From Rahnella variigena (lineage in GTDB: Bacteria; Pseudomonadota; Gammaproteobacteria; Enterobacterales; Enterobacteriaceae), in the NCBI RefSeq assembly GCF_003610915.1, contig NZ_NSDJ01000001.1, positions 4,278,001 through 4,342,000 on the forward strand: DNA of 64,000 bases, read 5' to 3'. The stretch's first letter is position 1. Every line of letters starts with the position of its first letter. The notes beneath the pieces were generated by a model that worked only from the letters and a program-made list of their open reading frames with translations, was not told where the DNA came from and ran no database searches. The translations under genes and the position numbers were made by a program. Shown here piece after piece: positions 55,395 to 64,000 of this stretch.

Positions 55395-56552
55395 TTATGC
55401 TTTCAGTTCACGCTCAACCAGCGTCGTCAGCACGCCGATACCCAGCGGAATAATATCGTCATTAAAGTCATAACGCGGGCTGTGCAAAGACGCTGACGGC
55501 GTGGCGCCATCGGCACCTAACCAGAAGTACGCGCCCGGACAGGCTTCGAGTAAATAGGCAAAGTCTTCGGCGGCCATCGACGGCGCATTGTTGAAATGCA
55601 CTTTCTGAATGCCCGGCGTGTTCTCTGCCGCGACACGCACAATATCCGCCTGCGCCGCATGATTTTGCGTCACCGGATAGCCATATTCCCAGCGCACTTC
55701 CCCTTTCACACCAAACGGCTGCGGCACCGCTTTGACGTATTCCTCAATCAGCTGCCAGCAGGTTTCACGGGTTTTACTGCTCAGGCAACGCAGTGTTCCC
55801 GACATTTGCAGCGTTTCCGGGATCACGTTGATGGCTTCACCGGCCTGAAGCTGGGTCAGGCTGATCACCGTTTGTTCCAGCGGCGACAGACGGCGTGAAA
55901 TCAGACTTTGCAGAGATAAAATCAGTTGCGCGCCAGCCACCACCGGATCGGCACCAAGTTCAGGCATCGCCGCGTGGCAGCCCTTTCCGGTGAGGGTGAT
56001 ATAGAAATTGTCCTGCGACGCCATCATCGGCCCCTGACTGACCGCTACTTCGCCGACCGGCAAGCCCGGCCAGTTATGCAGCGCGTAAACCGCCTGCATC
56101 GGGAAGCGTTCAAACAGCCCTTCTTTCACCATCATTTCACCGCCACCGAAATTCTCTTCTGCTGGCTGGAAGATGAAATGCACCGTGCCGCGAAAATGGC
56201 GGTTCTCACTAAGATGTTTTGCCAGACCCAGCAAAATCGACGTATGCCCGTCGTGACCGCAGGCGTGCATCAGCCCCGGATTTTGCGACTGGTGAGCGAA
56301 GTCATTCAGTTCATGAATAGGCAAGGCATCGATATCTGCGCGCAAGCCAATGGAGGGCCCTTCGCCATTTCGCAACGTGGCGATAACGCCGGTTTCCGCA
56401 ATTCCGGTGTGAACTTCAAGACCAAATGACAGCAACAGCTCACTGATTATTTTTGCGGTGCCATGTTCATTCAGCCCCAGTTCCGGGCGCATATGAAAGT
56501 CCCTGCGCCAGTGTTTTGCCTGCTCAATAATGTGTTGGGAAATGACCGCCAT
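55395..56552 (-). CDS. M20-family amidohydrolase (aminoacylase/hippuricase-like)
   Basis: 385 residues from the ATG at 56552 (AGAGGG upstream); a TTG at 56579 would add nine residues. Metal ligands are in HACGHDGH (96-103) and QPAEEN (129-134, catalytic Glu132/Glu133). A dimerisation domain (about 180-290, ITLTGKGCHAAMPELGADPV) sits inside the catalytic domain, as in the M20D branch with HipO, YxeP and IAA-amino-acid hydrolases. It removes an acyl group from N-acyl amino acids in the cytoplasm. It lies beside the amino-acid chemoreceptor but convergent to it, so no operon link. Confidence 0.92.
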   Translation of the reverse strand: MAVISQHIIEQAKHWRRDFHMRPELGLNEHGTAKIISELLLSFGLEVHTGIAETGVIATLRNGEGPSIGLRADIDALPIHELNDFAHQSQNPGLMHACGHDGHTSILLGLAKHLSENRHFRGTVHFIFQPAEENFGGGEMMVKEGLFERFPMQAVYALHNWPGLPVGEVAVSQGPMMASQDNFYITLTGKGCHAAMPELGADPVVAGAQLILSLQSLISRRLSPLEQTVISLTQLQAGEAINVIPETLQMSGTLRCLSSKTRETCWQLIEEYVKAVPQPFGVKGEVRWEYGYPVTQNHAAQADIVRVAAENTPGIQKVHFNNAPSMAAEDFAYLLEACPGAYFWLGADGATPSASLHSPRYDFNDDIIPLGIGVLTTLVERELKA

Positions 56553-56688
56553 AAACCCTCTGTGCTGTTCTGAATCCAAAGCGATGAGTTGCTCTCACCG
56601 GCACGCTAATGGGTTCAAAGTATCACATCCCGTCGTGAACAGATAAACGTGAAATCGGGTTGTTTGCCTGTGCCTGGCACGTTAATTA

Positions 56689-56922
56689 TTATCCGTGATC
56701 CCTGCGGTACAGTTCCCATTCATCGATACCCCGGCCATCCGCGAATACACAGTCGGCACGGACACCGTGCGGCGTTTGCACACTCACCGATCTGCCGCCT
56801 CTCTCATGGCAATAGACCGCCGCCGGATTCGCCATCCCGGTCTGATGTTTTTGCGGTTTAGGATGCTCACTGACACAACCTGCCAGTGCTGAAACCATAA
56901 TGATAAGAAAGAGTTTTTTCAT
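56689..56922 (-). CDS. DUF333 lipoprotein
   Basis: 77 residues with lipobox LAGC (Cys16) and the DUF333 signature ANPAAVYCHERGG ... DGRGIDEWELYRRDHG, as in E. coli YoaF-type proteins. Two cysteines in the mature part could form a disulphide. Small periplasmic lipoprotein, function unknown, sometimes annotated hemolysin without good reason. AAGGCTCGTT precedes the ATG. Confidence 0.88.
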   Translation of the reverse strand: MKKLFLIIMVSALAGCVSEHPKPQKHQTGMANPAAVYCHERGGRSVSVQTPHGVRADCVFADGRGIDEWELYRRDHG

Positions 56923-57080
56923 AACGAGCCTTCATAAAAAGAATAAGCGACGGAGGATTCTATTCCCCGCCGCGTTCAGTTTTCTACTCCCACATTCTTA
57001 AAAGGCGTGCTGTTTTGGCTTCGTTTATCAGGCGTTCAGCTTTCAGGACAATCTCGTTTTCGCCACGGTTCGCAAACACG

Positions 57081-57101
57081 AAGAAGGCGGCAACCGCCGC
57101 C
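57081..57101 (-). terminator. probable terminator of the DUF554 gene
   Basis: GGCGGC (57086-57091)/GCCGCC (57096-57101) with loop AACC; on the minus strand it is followed by TTCTT. About 48 bases past the stop at 57149. Confidence 0.6.
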
Positions 57102-57148
57102 TCTGCCGGAAGAAGCTGAGTGGCGGGTGATAGCGGAAATGGTCTGAA

Positions 57149-57868
57149 TCAGAAGAAATGAACCCATAAGCTTGATATTGGCATGGCAAGGATCAGCGCC
57201 GGCAGCATATTGGCGACCGGGAAGATTTTGATGCCGCAAATACGGAAACCGGTGGCGAACATTAATACACCGCCGACGGCTGAGAAGTCCGCCTGCATTT
57301 CCGGCGTGGTCAGCGGCAGAATAAATACTGCGCCGTACGCCAGCAGCAACTGGATGATGAGCTGCGGCACCGCGACCACCGCCACGGCGAAACCGAGTGT
57401 GGTGGCAAAAATAGCGGCGGTGAACAAATCGAGGAACGATTTGGCGATTAGCACGCTGGTATCACCGGTCATGCCCTCATGCATGGAACCGAAAATCCCG
57501 GTACCGCTGGCGCAAAACAGCACGATAATCGCCACGTAGCTTTGCAAAAACTGTTCCTGAGACGCCTGATCACCCGGATCGGATTTCACAAAAACCTCCA
57601 CCAGACTGCGCGCTTTACTGCCCAGCTTGCCGATGCCCTTCTCCAGATAACAGAGTTCGCCCATCAGTGCACCGAGGATAACTGACAGCACCATCACCGG
57701 CATGTGGATGACTTTAACTACCAGCACGACGCCCATACACATCGAGGCCGCACCGAAAATCAGCGGCATCGACGTCCGCAGACGTTCCGGCAGCCGGTGA
57801 CTGAGTAACGCGCCGACAATCCCGCCAAGCAATACGGCGGAACCGTTGATATAAGGTCCGATAATCAT
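57149..57868 (-). CDS. DUF554 membrane protein (YqgA-like)
   Basis: 239 residues, about seven hydrophobic helices, typical length for DUF554. Recognisable parts are GPYINGSAVLLGGIVGALL at the start, CMGVVLVVK, and GGVLMFATGFRICGIKIFPVANMLPALILA near the end. Function unknown; probably a transporter. It starts 47 bases after the UbiD-family gene in the same direction and shares its terminator, so the two form an operon. A link to uptake or export of the decarboxylase substrate or product is inference. Confidence 0.88.
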   Translation of the reverse strand: MIIGPYINGSAVLLGGIVGALLSHRLPERLRTSMPLIFGAASMCMGVVLVVKVIHMPVMVLSVILGALMGELCYLEKGIGKLGSKARSLVEVFVKSDPGDQASQEQFLQSYVAIIVLFCASGTGIFGSMHEGMTGDTSVLIAKSFLDLFTAAIFATTLGFAVAVVAVPQLIIQLLLAYGAVFILPLTTPEMQADFSAVGGVLMFATGFRICGIKIFPVANMLPALILAMPISSLWVHFF

Positions 57869-57915
57869 GAGTTATTACTCCTGGTCATTAACTTCATAGT
57901 TCCGCCGTTGCCTTC

Positions 57916-59403
57916 TTATTTTTTAGTGAAGCCTGGAATAAAGCGGTTCACATCCACGTCGAGGAACTCGCTGCGCTGGAAATTCGCTTTCAGGTTGTAA
58001 GGCACTGTGCAGTCGAAAATGGTTTTGCAGGCAATACCGTGGTCACGTATCGACGGGCTGAAGGCCGGATCGGAAGACGGATCAAGCGGATGGCAGCGCA
58101 CACCGGGAATAAAGACCGTGCTGACGTCGCCCTGATAGCGTGTGGTCATCGCCCACATCACGTCGTTGAGATCGAACACATCAACGTCTTCATCCACCAG
58201 CATCACATGTTTCAGCTCAGAGAAGGCAGCAAATGCCAGCAGAGCCGCCTGACGCTGACGACCTTCATCCGCCGCAAAGCGTTTTTTCACCTGCAATACC
58301 GCGAGGTATTTACCGGTACCCGGTGACGGGCAGTGAACGTTCTGCACAAAGCCCGGCAGCGCACGTTCTACCATTTGCAAAATACTGGCTTCGGTCGGGA
58401 TACCGGCCATATTGGTGTGTTCATCGCTCGGGCCAATACAGGTTTGCAGGATCGGATGGCGGCGGTGGGTAATGGCTTTCACTTTAATCACCGGCACTTC
58501 GGCCTGTGCCGCACCGGTATAACCCGGGAATTCAGGCATCGCTTTGCCGGTATTCGTGTTCTGGTCTTCACGGACGCGGTAGTTCGGCACCAGTTCACCT
58601 TCGATGACCACTTCGGCGTTGGCAATACCGCGCGCATTGACGGTCAGAGCATCCACCAGTTCCACGGCCTGATTACGCAGGCTGCCTGCGACCGACAGCT
58701 CGTCAAAGCCCAGCGGCGTAGTTGGCGGCTCAAAACACGCACCGATTTCAATCGCCGGATCAACGCCGATGCTGATGGTGATGGGCAGCGCTTTGCCTGC
58801 GGCTTCGGCTTTTTGACGGAACACATCCAGATGGCGGCCAGGCACAAAATACATGGAGATTTCATCTTTGCTCTGCACGCACAGGCGGTGAATAGTGACG
58901 TCATGCTCGCCGGTTTCAGGATCAGCGGCGTAGCACATGCCGAGGGTGAAATACGGACCCGCATCTTCCGGCGTATTGGTCGGTGCTGGCAAAATTTTCA
59001 GAATGTCGAAATCCGGATCGGTCGCCAGATGAACCACTTCCTGACAGACCGCTTTTTCACGCGGAATAACAATCGGCGGAATGGGATTCGATACGGAATC
59101 TTTTAGCATAAACGCCAGATTTTCCGGCGTGGTGCCAAACAGACGCGCCACACGTTTGCGCGAAGACAGCAGGCCAATCAGCACCCGCATGTCGTTATAC
59201 CCTTTGACCTTATTAAAGATCATCGCCGGCCCCACCTGAGTCGGACGTTTTACGGTGCCGTGTGCGCCAACGTAGCGGTATACACCGGATAACTCCGCAA
59301 TCGGGTCTACAGGTTCATCGGTGTAGATCAGTTCGTCGTCGTACTGGCTCAACACCTCCAGCGCGGAACGAAGATCAGTCACTTTTGTTTTTTCTTCAGA
59401 CAT
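57916..59403 (-). CDS. UbiD-family decarboxylase
   Basis: 495 residues, the usual length. prFMN-dependent (de)carboxylase: the conserved Arg lies in VTIHRL (Arg173) and the acidic pair in AEVVIEGE (263-270), where the family has AEI-V-x-EG. The PGPYFT-like GPYFTLGMCYAADPETGEH stretch and VDEDVDVFDLNDVMWA also fit. It acts on aromatic or alpha,beta-unsaturated acids; it differs from E. coli UbiD and is closer to the catabolic group beside LysR genes. No ubiX-type prenyltransferase gene is in the window. AAAGGGG precedes the ATG. Divergent from the LysR gene at 59559. Confidence 0.9.
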   Translation of the reverse strand: MSEEKTKVTDLRSALEVLSQYDDELIYTDEPVDPIAELSGVYRYVGAHGTVKRPTQVGPAMIFNKVKGYNDMRVLIGLLSSRKRVARLFGTTPENLAFMLKDSVSNPIPPIVIPREKAVCQEVVHLATDPDFDILKILPAPTNTPEDAGPYFTLGMCYAADPETGEHDVTIHRLCVQSKDEISMYFVPGRHLDVFRQKAEAAGKALPITISIGVDPAIEIGACFEPPTTPLGFDELSVAGSLRNQAVELVDALTVNARGIANAEVVIEGELVPNYRVREDQNTNTGKAMPEFPGYTGAAQAEVPVIKVKAITHRRHPILQTCIGPSDEHTNMAGIPTEASILQMVERALPGFVQNVHCPSPGTGKYLAVLQVKKRFAADEGRQRQAALLAFAAFSELKHVMLVDEDVDVFDLNDVMWAMTTRYQGDVSTVFIPGVRCHPLDPSSDPAFSPSIRDHGIACKTIFDCTVPYNLKANFQRSEFLDVDVNRFIPGFTKK

Positions 59404-59519
59404 CTCATGCCCCTTTAATTCATGTCATTGAGGATACAGCGGCCTGCTGTTCATCGCCGCTACCCCGCCAGTTTGCAAAGAATGGGTGATAAGAGTCCAA
59501 TAACAATACGCGGCTTTTT

Positions 59520-59533
59520 AATAAGGGATTATT
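59520..59533. promoter_or_regulatory. possible LysR operator
   Basis: Perfect dyad AATAA-GGGA-TTATT, 26 bases before the LysR start codon and between the divergent UbiD and LysR genes. A plausible autoregulatory site; inference from position only. Confidence 0.3.
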
Positions 59534-59558
59534 ATGAGGAAAATGCACCGGAGGACAT

Positions 59559-60470
59559 ATGGATTACCGACAATTACACTCGTTTGTGGTGCTGGCGGAA
59601 GTACTGCATTTTGGTAAAGCTGCGCTGCAACTCAACATCGCCCAGCCCGCATTAAGCCAGCAAATAAAGGCACTGGAACAGTCTCTGGGGATCCCCCTTT
59701 TCACCCGTGATAAGCGCCATGTAGCGCTAACCTTCGAGGGGCAGCAACTGGTAGAAGAAGCGCGCATCGCCATCACCCACTACGAGAAATTCCTTGAGAA
59801 CGCCCGCAGTTTGCGGCTTGGACATAAAGGACAACTCAAACTGGGTTATGTCGGATCGTCGATTCTGGATCCGGCACTGGCGCTGTTAATTAATGGTTAT
59901 CGCAAACATAAACCCGATATTGATATCGTCATTGAAGAACATAACGTTCACGAGCAGCTAACACTTTTGCTCAATTATCAGCTGGATATCGCGCTGGTGC
60001 GTTCACCTGTGCCGCAGTTCCCTGAGCTGGAATATCTCGACGTTGCTACCCGTCCGCTGATCGCCGTACTGCCCCGCGACCATCCGGCCTGTTCAGGACA
60101 AAAAATCGACCTATCTTCGCTGTCGGACTCTCCGTTTCTTATCCAGAAAGATCCGCCGGGTGTCGGCCTCGGCTGGTCAGCACTTAACGCCTGCCAGCAG
60201 GCCGGATTTGTGCCGCAGAAAATTCAGTTCACACGCGATGTGTCGGTGGCTATCGGGCTGGTATCGATGGGCATGGGCGTGACGTTAGTCCCGGAAACCC
60301 AGCGATCAGTGATGATCCCCGATGTGAATTACTGCTTCCTGACCGATCCCGGTGCGACCACCACGCTGACGCTCAGCTGGCAGCGGCATCTGAAAAACAA
60401 AGCACTGGCGGATTTCATCCGTTATGCGCGGGAACTGACGAAGCCGGTGAAGGGAAAAAAGCAGGACTGA
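59559..60470 (+). CDS. LysR-family regulator (BenM/CatM-like)
   Basis: 303 residues; GGAGG precedes the ATG. N-terminal HTH (MDYRQLHSFVVLAEVLHFGKAALQLNIAQPALSQQIKALEQ) and effector domain are of the BenM/CatM/TfdR type that sense aromatic acids or muconate. It faces the ubiD-DUF554 operon across 155 bp and is the likely activator of it. Confidence 0.92.
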   Translation: MDYRQLHSFVVLAEVLHFGKAALQLNIAQPALSQQIKALEQSLGIPLFTRDKRHVALTFEGQQLVEEARIAITHYEKFLENARSLRLGHKGQLKLGYVGSSILDPALALLINGYRKHKPDIDIVIEEHNVHEQLTLLLNYQLDIALVRSPVPQFPELEYLDVATRPLIAVLPRDHPACSGQKIDLSSLSDSPFLIQKDPPGVGLGWSALNACQQAGFVPQKIQFTRDVSVAIGLVSMGMGVTLVPETQRSVMIPDVNYCFLTDPGATTTLTLSWQRHLKNKALADFIRYARELTKPVKGKKQD

Positions 60471-60621
60471 AAGTGGAATAAACTGAAGAAGCCGGACTTC
60501 AGGATTAATCCCAACGCCATCGCCGACTATGCTTAAGGCTTCGTGATAAAAAAATGCCGCAAAGGCACCCGCGAAGTCACCCCCTTTTTAGATTCAAATT
60601 TTGTAATACCGGAGGTCTGGC

Positions 60622-61161
60622 ATGAGCAACCATGACAATGAAACACATCAGTCCCATCTTAAAATGAAAGTGAACGGCCAGATCCGCCAGCTGGTCGTGG
60701 ATACACGCACCACCCTGCTGGACGCCTTGCGCGAAAACCTGCAACTGACCGGCACTAAAAAAGGGTGCGATCACGGTCAGTGCGGTGCCTGTACCGTTAT
60801 CGTCGATGGCCGCCGTATCAACTCCTGCCTGACATTGGCGGTGATGCATCAGGACGCCGACGTCACCACTATTGAAGGTCTTGGCACGCCTGACAACCTG
60901 CATCCGATGCAGGCCGCATTTATCAGACACGACGGCTACCAGTGCGGTTACTGCACGCCGGGGCAGATCTGCTCCTCAGTCGCCGTGTTGCAGGAAATCG
61001 AAAGTGGTATTCCCAGCCACGTCACGCTGGATCTGGTTTCCCCTCCACCGCGTACCGCAGAAGAAATCCGCGAACGCATGAGTGGCAATATCTGCCGCTG
61101 CGGCGCGTATTCCAACATTCTTGCCGCGATTAAAGACGTCGCCGGAGGGCAAAAACCATGA
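60622..61161 (+). CDS. paoA: PaoA, aldehyde oxidoreductase 2Fe-2S subunit
   Basis: 179 residues. First 2Fe-2S cluster (plant ferredoxin fold) Cys49, Cys54, Cys57, Cys69; second cluster Cys108, Cys111, Cys158, Cys160. The protein is very similar to E. coli PaoA from LKMKVNGQ on, but that protein has a twin-arginine signal of about 50 residues between the MSN start and this point, which is absent here. Without it the complex would stay in the cytoplasm unless another signal is used. GGAGGT lies five bases before the ATG. Overlaps paoB in ATGA. Confidence 0.9.
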   Translation: MSNHDNETHQSHLKMKVNGQIRQLVVDTRTTLLDALRENLQLTGTKKGCDHGQCGACTVIVDGRRINSCLTLAVMHQDADVTTIEGLGTPDNLHPMQAAFIRHDGYQCGYCTPGQICSSVAVLQEIESGIPSHVTLDLVSPPPRTAEEIRERMSGNICRCGAYSNILAAIKDVAGGQKP

Positions 61162-62108
61162 AGGCTTTTACCTATGAACGGGTTAAGACACCCGCCGGCG
61201 CCGCCAGCAGTGCCTTGCAGCATCCCGGTGCAAAATTTATTGCGGGCGGCACCAACCTGCTGGATCTGATGAAACTTGAGATCGAGCAACCTTCCCATCT
61301 GATCGACGTCAACGGTCTGGCACTGGATACCATTGTACCCGACGGCAACGGCGGCTTGCGCATTGGCGCGCTGGTACGTAATACCGATCTGGCCGCTGAT
61401 TTGCGCATCCGCCGCGACTATGCCGTGCTGTCGCGGGCGCTGCTGGCGGGAGCCTCCGGCCAGTTACGCAATCAGGCGACTACCGCCGGTAACCTGCTCC
61501 AGCGTACCCGCTGCCCGTATTTTTACGATACCAACCAGCCGTGCAATAAACGCCAGCCCGGCAGTGGTTGTGCGGCCATCAGGGGCTTCAGTCGCCAGCA
61601 TGCCGTCGTCGGCGCAAGCGCGGCCTGCATCGCCACACACCCGAGCGACATGGCTGTCGCGATGCAATTGCTCGATGCCGTAGTCGAAACCATCAACCCT
61701 GACGGCGCAGTACGCCGCATTCCGCTGGCCGACTTTTACCTTGCACCGGGCGATACGCCACATCTGGAAACCGTGCTGGCCACAGGTGAACTGATCACCG
61801 CCGTTATCCTGCCGCCCCCTGCGGGAGGCACGCATGTTTACCGCAAAGTCCGTGACCGCGCCTCTTACGCTTTTGCGCTGGTGTCCGTTGCTGCCATCGT
61901 ACAGCCCGACGGCACCGGTCGTGTCGCACTCGGCGGCGTGGCGCATAAACCCTGGAGGCTGGCAGAAGCTGATGCACAGGTGGCGAACGGTGCGGGAGAG
62001 GTTTACGCGCGGTTGTTCGCCGCTGCGCAACCGACGCCTGAGAATGCGTTCAAGCTGATACTGGCGAAGCGAACGCTCGCCTCCGTGCTGACTGAAGCGA
62101 GGGCATAA
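61158..62108 (+). CDS. paoB: PaoB, FAD-binding subunit
   Basis: 316 residues, the length of E. coli PaoB. FAD-binding loop [11 protein letters not shown] (28-38) and [16 protein letters not shown] (97-112). An insertion with Cys119, Cys129, Cys138 and Cys157 ([20 protein letters not shown]) holds the extra 4Fe-4S cluster of this enzyme type. It passes electrons from the molybdenum site to the acceptor. Middle gene of paoABC; the next start follows the stop by three bases. Confidence 0.92.
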   Translation: MKAFTYERVKTPAGAASSALQHPGAKFIAGGTNLLDLMKLEIEQPSHLIDVNGLALDTIVPDGNGGLRIGALVRNTDLAADLRIRRDYAVLSRALLAGASGQLRNQATTAGNLLQRTRCPYFYDTNQPCNKRQPGSGCAAIRGFSRQHAVVGASAACIATHPSDMAVAMQLLDAVVETINPDGAVRRIPLADFYLAPGDTPHLETVLATGELITAVILPPPAGGTHVYRKVRDRASYAFALVSVAAIVQPDGTGRVALGGVAHKPWRLAEADAQVANGAGEVYARLFAAAQPTPENAFKLILAKRTLASVLTEARA

Positions 62109-62111
62109 CAA

Positions 62112-64000
62112 ATGAAATTCGACACGCCTGCAACTGACAACCCGATCGACCAGATGAAAGTGGTCGGTCGTGCGCATGACCGCATCGACGGTCCGCTAAA
62201 AACCACCGGCACCGCGCCCTACGCCTACGAATGGCAGGATGAAGTGCCGGGCGCAGCCTATGGTTATGTCCTTGGTGCCGCCATTGCCAAAGGCCGTATC
62301 ATCTCGATGGATCTGCATGACGCAGAACACGCACCCGGCGTGCTGGCGATCGTCACGGCGGCCAACGCCGGTAAGCTCGGCAAAGGCGACATGAATGCCG
62401 CCACGCTGCTGGGCGGCCCGCAGATTGAGCACTACCATCAGGCGATTGCCGTGGTTGTGGCAGAGACCTTCGAGCAGGCACGCGCCGCCGCGTCACTGAT
62501 CAACGTTGATTACCAGCGTGAACAAGGTGCGTACAGCCTGGCAGAGCAAAAGCCTGCCGTCACCACGCCGCCGGAAGATACGCCGGACAAAACCGCCGGT
62601 GATTTCGACAGCGCCTTCGCCGCCTCGCCGGTGCAGCATGACGCCATTTATACGACGCCGGATCAGAGCCATATGGCGATGGAACCGCACGCCTCACTGG
62701 CCGTCTGGGAAGGCGACAAGCTGATCCTGCGTACTTCGAACCAGATGATCGCCTGGTGTCGCAGTGAACTTGCCAAAACGCTGAATATTCCCGAAGAGAA
62801 GGTGCGGGTGATTTCGCCTTACATCGGCGGTGGTTTCGGCGGCAAACTGTTCCTGCGCAGCGATGCTGTGCTGGCAGCACTGGCGGCGCGTGCCGCGAAC
62901 AGGCCGGTGAAAGTGATGTTGCCACGACCGCTGCTCCCTAATAACACCACGCACCGTCCGGCCACTATTCAGCACATCCGCATCGGCACGGATGAAAAAG
63001 GCCGCATCACTGCCATCGCGCATGAAAGCTGGTCGGGCAACCTGCCCGGTGGTACACCGGAGACAGCCGTGCAGCAGAGTGAACTGCTTTATGCGGGCAA
63101 AAACCGGCTGACCGGGTTACGGCTGGCACAGCTGGATCTGCCCGAAGGCAACGCCATGCGCGCTCCCGGCGAAGCGCCTGGTCTGATGGCACTGGAAATC
63201 GCTATCGACGAAGTGGCGGAGAAAGCCGGCGTTGATCCGGTGGAGTTTCGTATTCTGAACGACACGCAGGTCGATCCGCTCAATACCGAGCGTTTCTTTT
63301 CACGCCGTCAGTTGATCGAGTGCCTGCGTACCGGCTCAGATAAATTCGGCTGGCACCGGCGTCATACCACACCGGCACAGGTTCGCGACGGACGCTGGCT
63401 GATCGGTATGGGTGTCGCGGCGGGTTTTCGTAACAATCTGCTGGATAAATCCGGTGCGCGGGTGCATCTCGACGCGCAGGGCATCGTGACGGTGGAGACC
63501 GATATGACCGATATCGGCACCGGCAGTTACACCATCATCGCCCAGACCGCCGCCGAGATGATGGGCGTTCCGCTGGAAAAAGTGGTCGTGCGTTTGGGTG
63601 ATTCCGACTTCCCGGTGTCTGCCGGTTCCGGCGGCCAGTGGGGTGCGAATACGTCTACCGCCGGGGTGTACGCCGCCTGCGTGAAACTGCGCGAAGCTGT
63701 CGCTGAAAAGCTCGGGTTTAATGCGGATGACGCCGTGTTTACCGATGAACTGATTTGTCAGGGCGAGCGCACCGCCCCGCTCGCCAAAGCCGCAGCCAGC
63801 GGAACCCTCACAGTGGAAGACACCATCGAGTTCGGCGGGCTGGACAAGACGTTCCAGCAATCGACCTTCGCAGCGCATTACGTGGAAGTCGGCGTGGATA
63901 TCGCCACCGGCGAAACCCGTGTCCGCCGCATGCTGGCGGTCTGCGCTGCAGGCCGGATACTTAACCCGAAAACGGCACGCAGCCAGGTGATCGGCGCGAT
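62112..64000 (+). CDS. paoC: PaoC, molybdenum cofactor subunit (partial)
   Basis: The frame opens at the ATG 62112 (GAGGG upstream) and stays open to the window end: about 629 residues of a subunit of ~730. Xanthine-oxidase-type Moco subunit: DRIDGPLKTTGTAPYAYEW near the start, GGGFGGK loop (SPYIGGGFGGKLFLR) for the cofactor, and TDIGTGSYTIIAQTAAEMMG for the second Moco domain. The active-site Glu lies beyond the window. With PaoA and PaoB it oxidises aldehydes (in E. coli, aromatic ones) to acids. A Moco chaperone gene (paoD) is expected downstream. Confidence 0.92.
   Translation, partial: MKFDTPATDNPIDQMKVVGRAHDRIDGPLKTTGTAPYAYEWQDEVPGAAYGYVLGAAIAKGRIISMDLHDAEHAPGVLAIVTAANAGKLGKGDMNAATLLGGPQIEHYHQAIAVVVAETFEQARAAASLINVDYQREQGAYSLAEQKPAVTTPPEDTPDKTAGDFDSAFAASPVQHDAIYTTPDQSHMAMEPHASLAVWEGDKLILRTSNQMIAWCRSELAKTLNIPEEKVRVISPYIGGGFGGKLFLRSDAVLAALAARAANRPVKVMLPRPLLPNNTTHRPATIQHIRIGTDEKGRITAIAHESWSGNLPGGTPETAVQQSELLYAGKNRLTGLRLAQLDLPEGNAMRAPGEAPGLMALEIAIDEVAEKAGVDPVEFRILNDTQVDPLNTERFFSRRQLIECLRTGSDKFGWHRRHTTPAQVRDGRWLIGMGVAAGFRNNLLDKSGARVHLDAQGIVTVETDMTDIGTGSYTIIAQTAAEMMGVPLEKVVVRLGDSDFPVSAGSGGQWGANTSTAGVYAACVKLREAVAEKLGFNADDAVFTDELICQGERTAPLAKAAASGTLTVEDTIEFGGLDKTFQQSTFAAHYVEVGVDIATGETRVRRMLAVCAAGRILNPKTARSQVIGA

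Noticed and set aside
56993..57148. Minus-strand frame ending VFANRGENEIVLKAERLINE...RMWE behind the DUF554 gene
   Set aside because: Readable for ~50 codons but contains the terminator hairpin and has no ATG or ribosome binding site; could be a gene remnant but not supportable.

Overview
The window looks like chromosome, or a large stable replicon, of an Enterobacterales member close to Rahnella, Serratia or Ewingella (family Yersiniaceae). This is inferred from protein similarity recalled from memory: DUF1615 and DUF3053 lipoproteins, a CspA-type gene with its leader, a PaoABC-type oxidase and an FliA-type chemoreceptor promoter. Most genes are moderately GC-rich and tightly packed. The AT-rich stretches coincide with the toxin/immunity genes and the DNA-recognition parts of HsdS, which is the usual sign of accessory DNA.

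Layout. 1-10.9 kb: the end of an OFA-type MFS carrier, several very small secreted or single-span membrane proteins, a palindromic intergenic repeat, a CspA-family gene with its long leader, two lipoproteins, a diguanylate cyclase, an Xre-type membrane regulator, a GNAT acetyltransferase, and a LysR gene divergent from an MFS exporter. 10.9-20.1 kb: recC-recB-recD joined by 4-bp overlaps, without the ptrA gene that separates recC and recB in E. coli. 20.4-43.1 kb: a contact-dependent growth inhibition locus, cdiB-cdiA-cdiI, followed by an 11-kb array of displaced cdiA-CT/cdiI cassettes. Three cassettes begin with 1.1-2.4 kb of near-identical cdiA 3' sequence. Five of the immunity genes are followed by a similar hairpin, and two or three junctions also carry remnants of SymE-family genes. 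Some pairs look intact: two twin toxins with small membrane immunity proteins, a type-28-like toxin with its immunity protein, and a DUF3916 immunity gene. Others are broken by a one-base insertion or by in-frame stops. 43.1-46.3 kb: an SRPBCC protein, an Old-Yellow-Enzyme reductase with a divergent LysR gene, and an Rdx (SelW-like) protein. 46.3-53.3 kb: a type I restriction-modification operon hsdM-hsdS-hsdR in which hsdR is split by a one-base deletion. 53.5-64 kb: an amino-acid-type dCache chemoreceptor behind a sigma-28 promoter, an M20 amidohydrolase, a DUF333 lipoprotein, DUF554 and UbiD-family genes divergent from a LysR regulator, and paoA-paoB-paoC' (molybdenum aldehyde oxidase), cut by the window end.

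How it works together. CdiB exports CdiA, whose C-terminal 220 residues (after VENN) are the delivered toxin, and CdiI protects the cell. The downstream cassettes have no signal or export domain of their own. They can probably be swapped into cdiA by recombination through the shared segments, while their immunity genes protect against kin carrying other toxins. RecBCD and the type I system are further DNA-defence functions nearby, but nothing in the sequence links them mechanistically to the CDI array.
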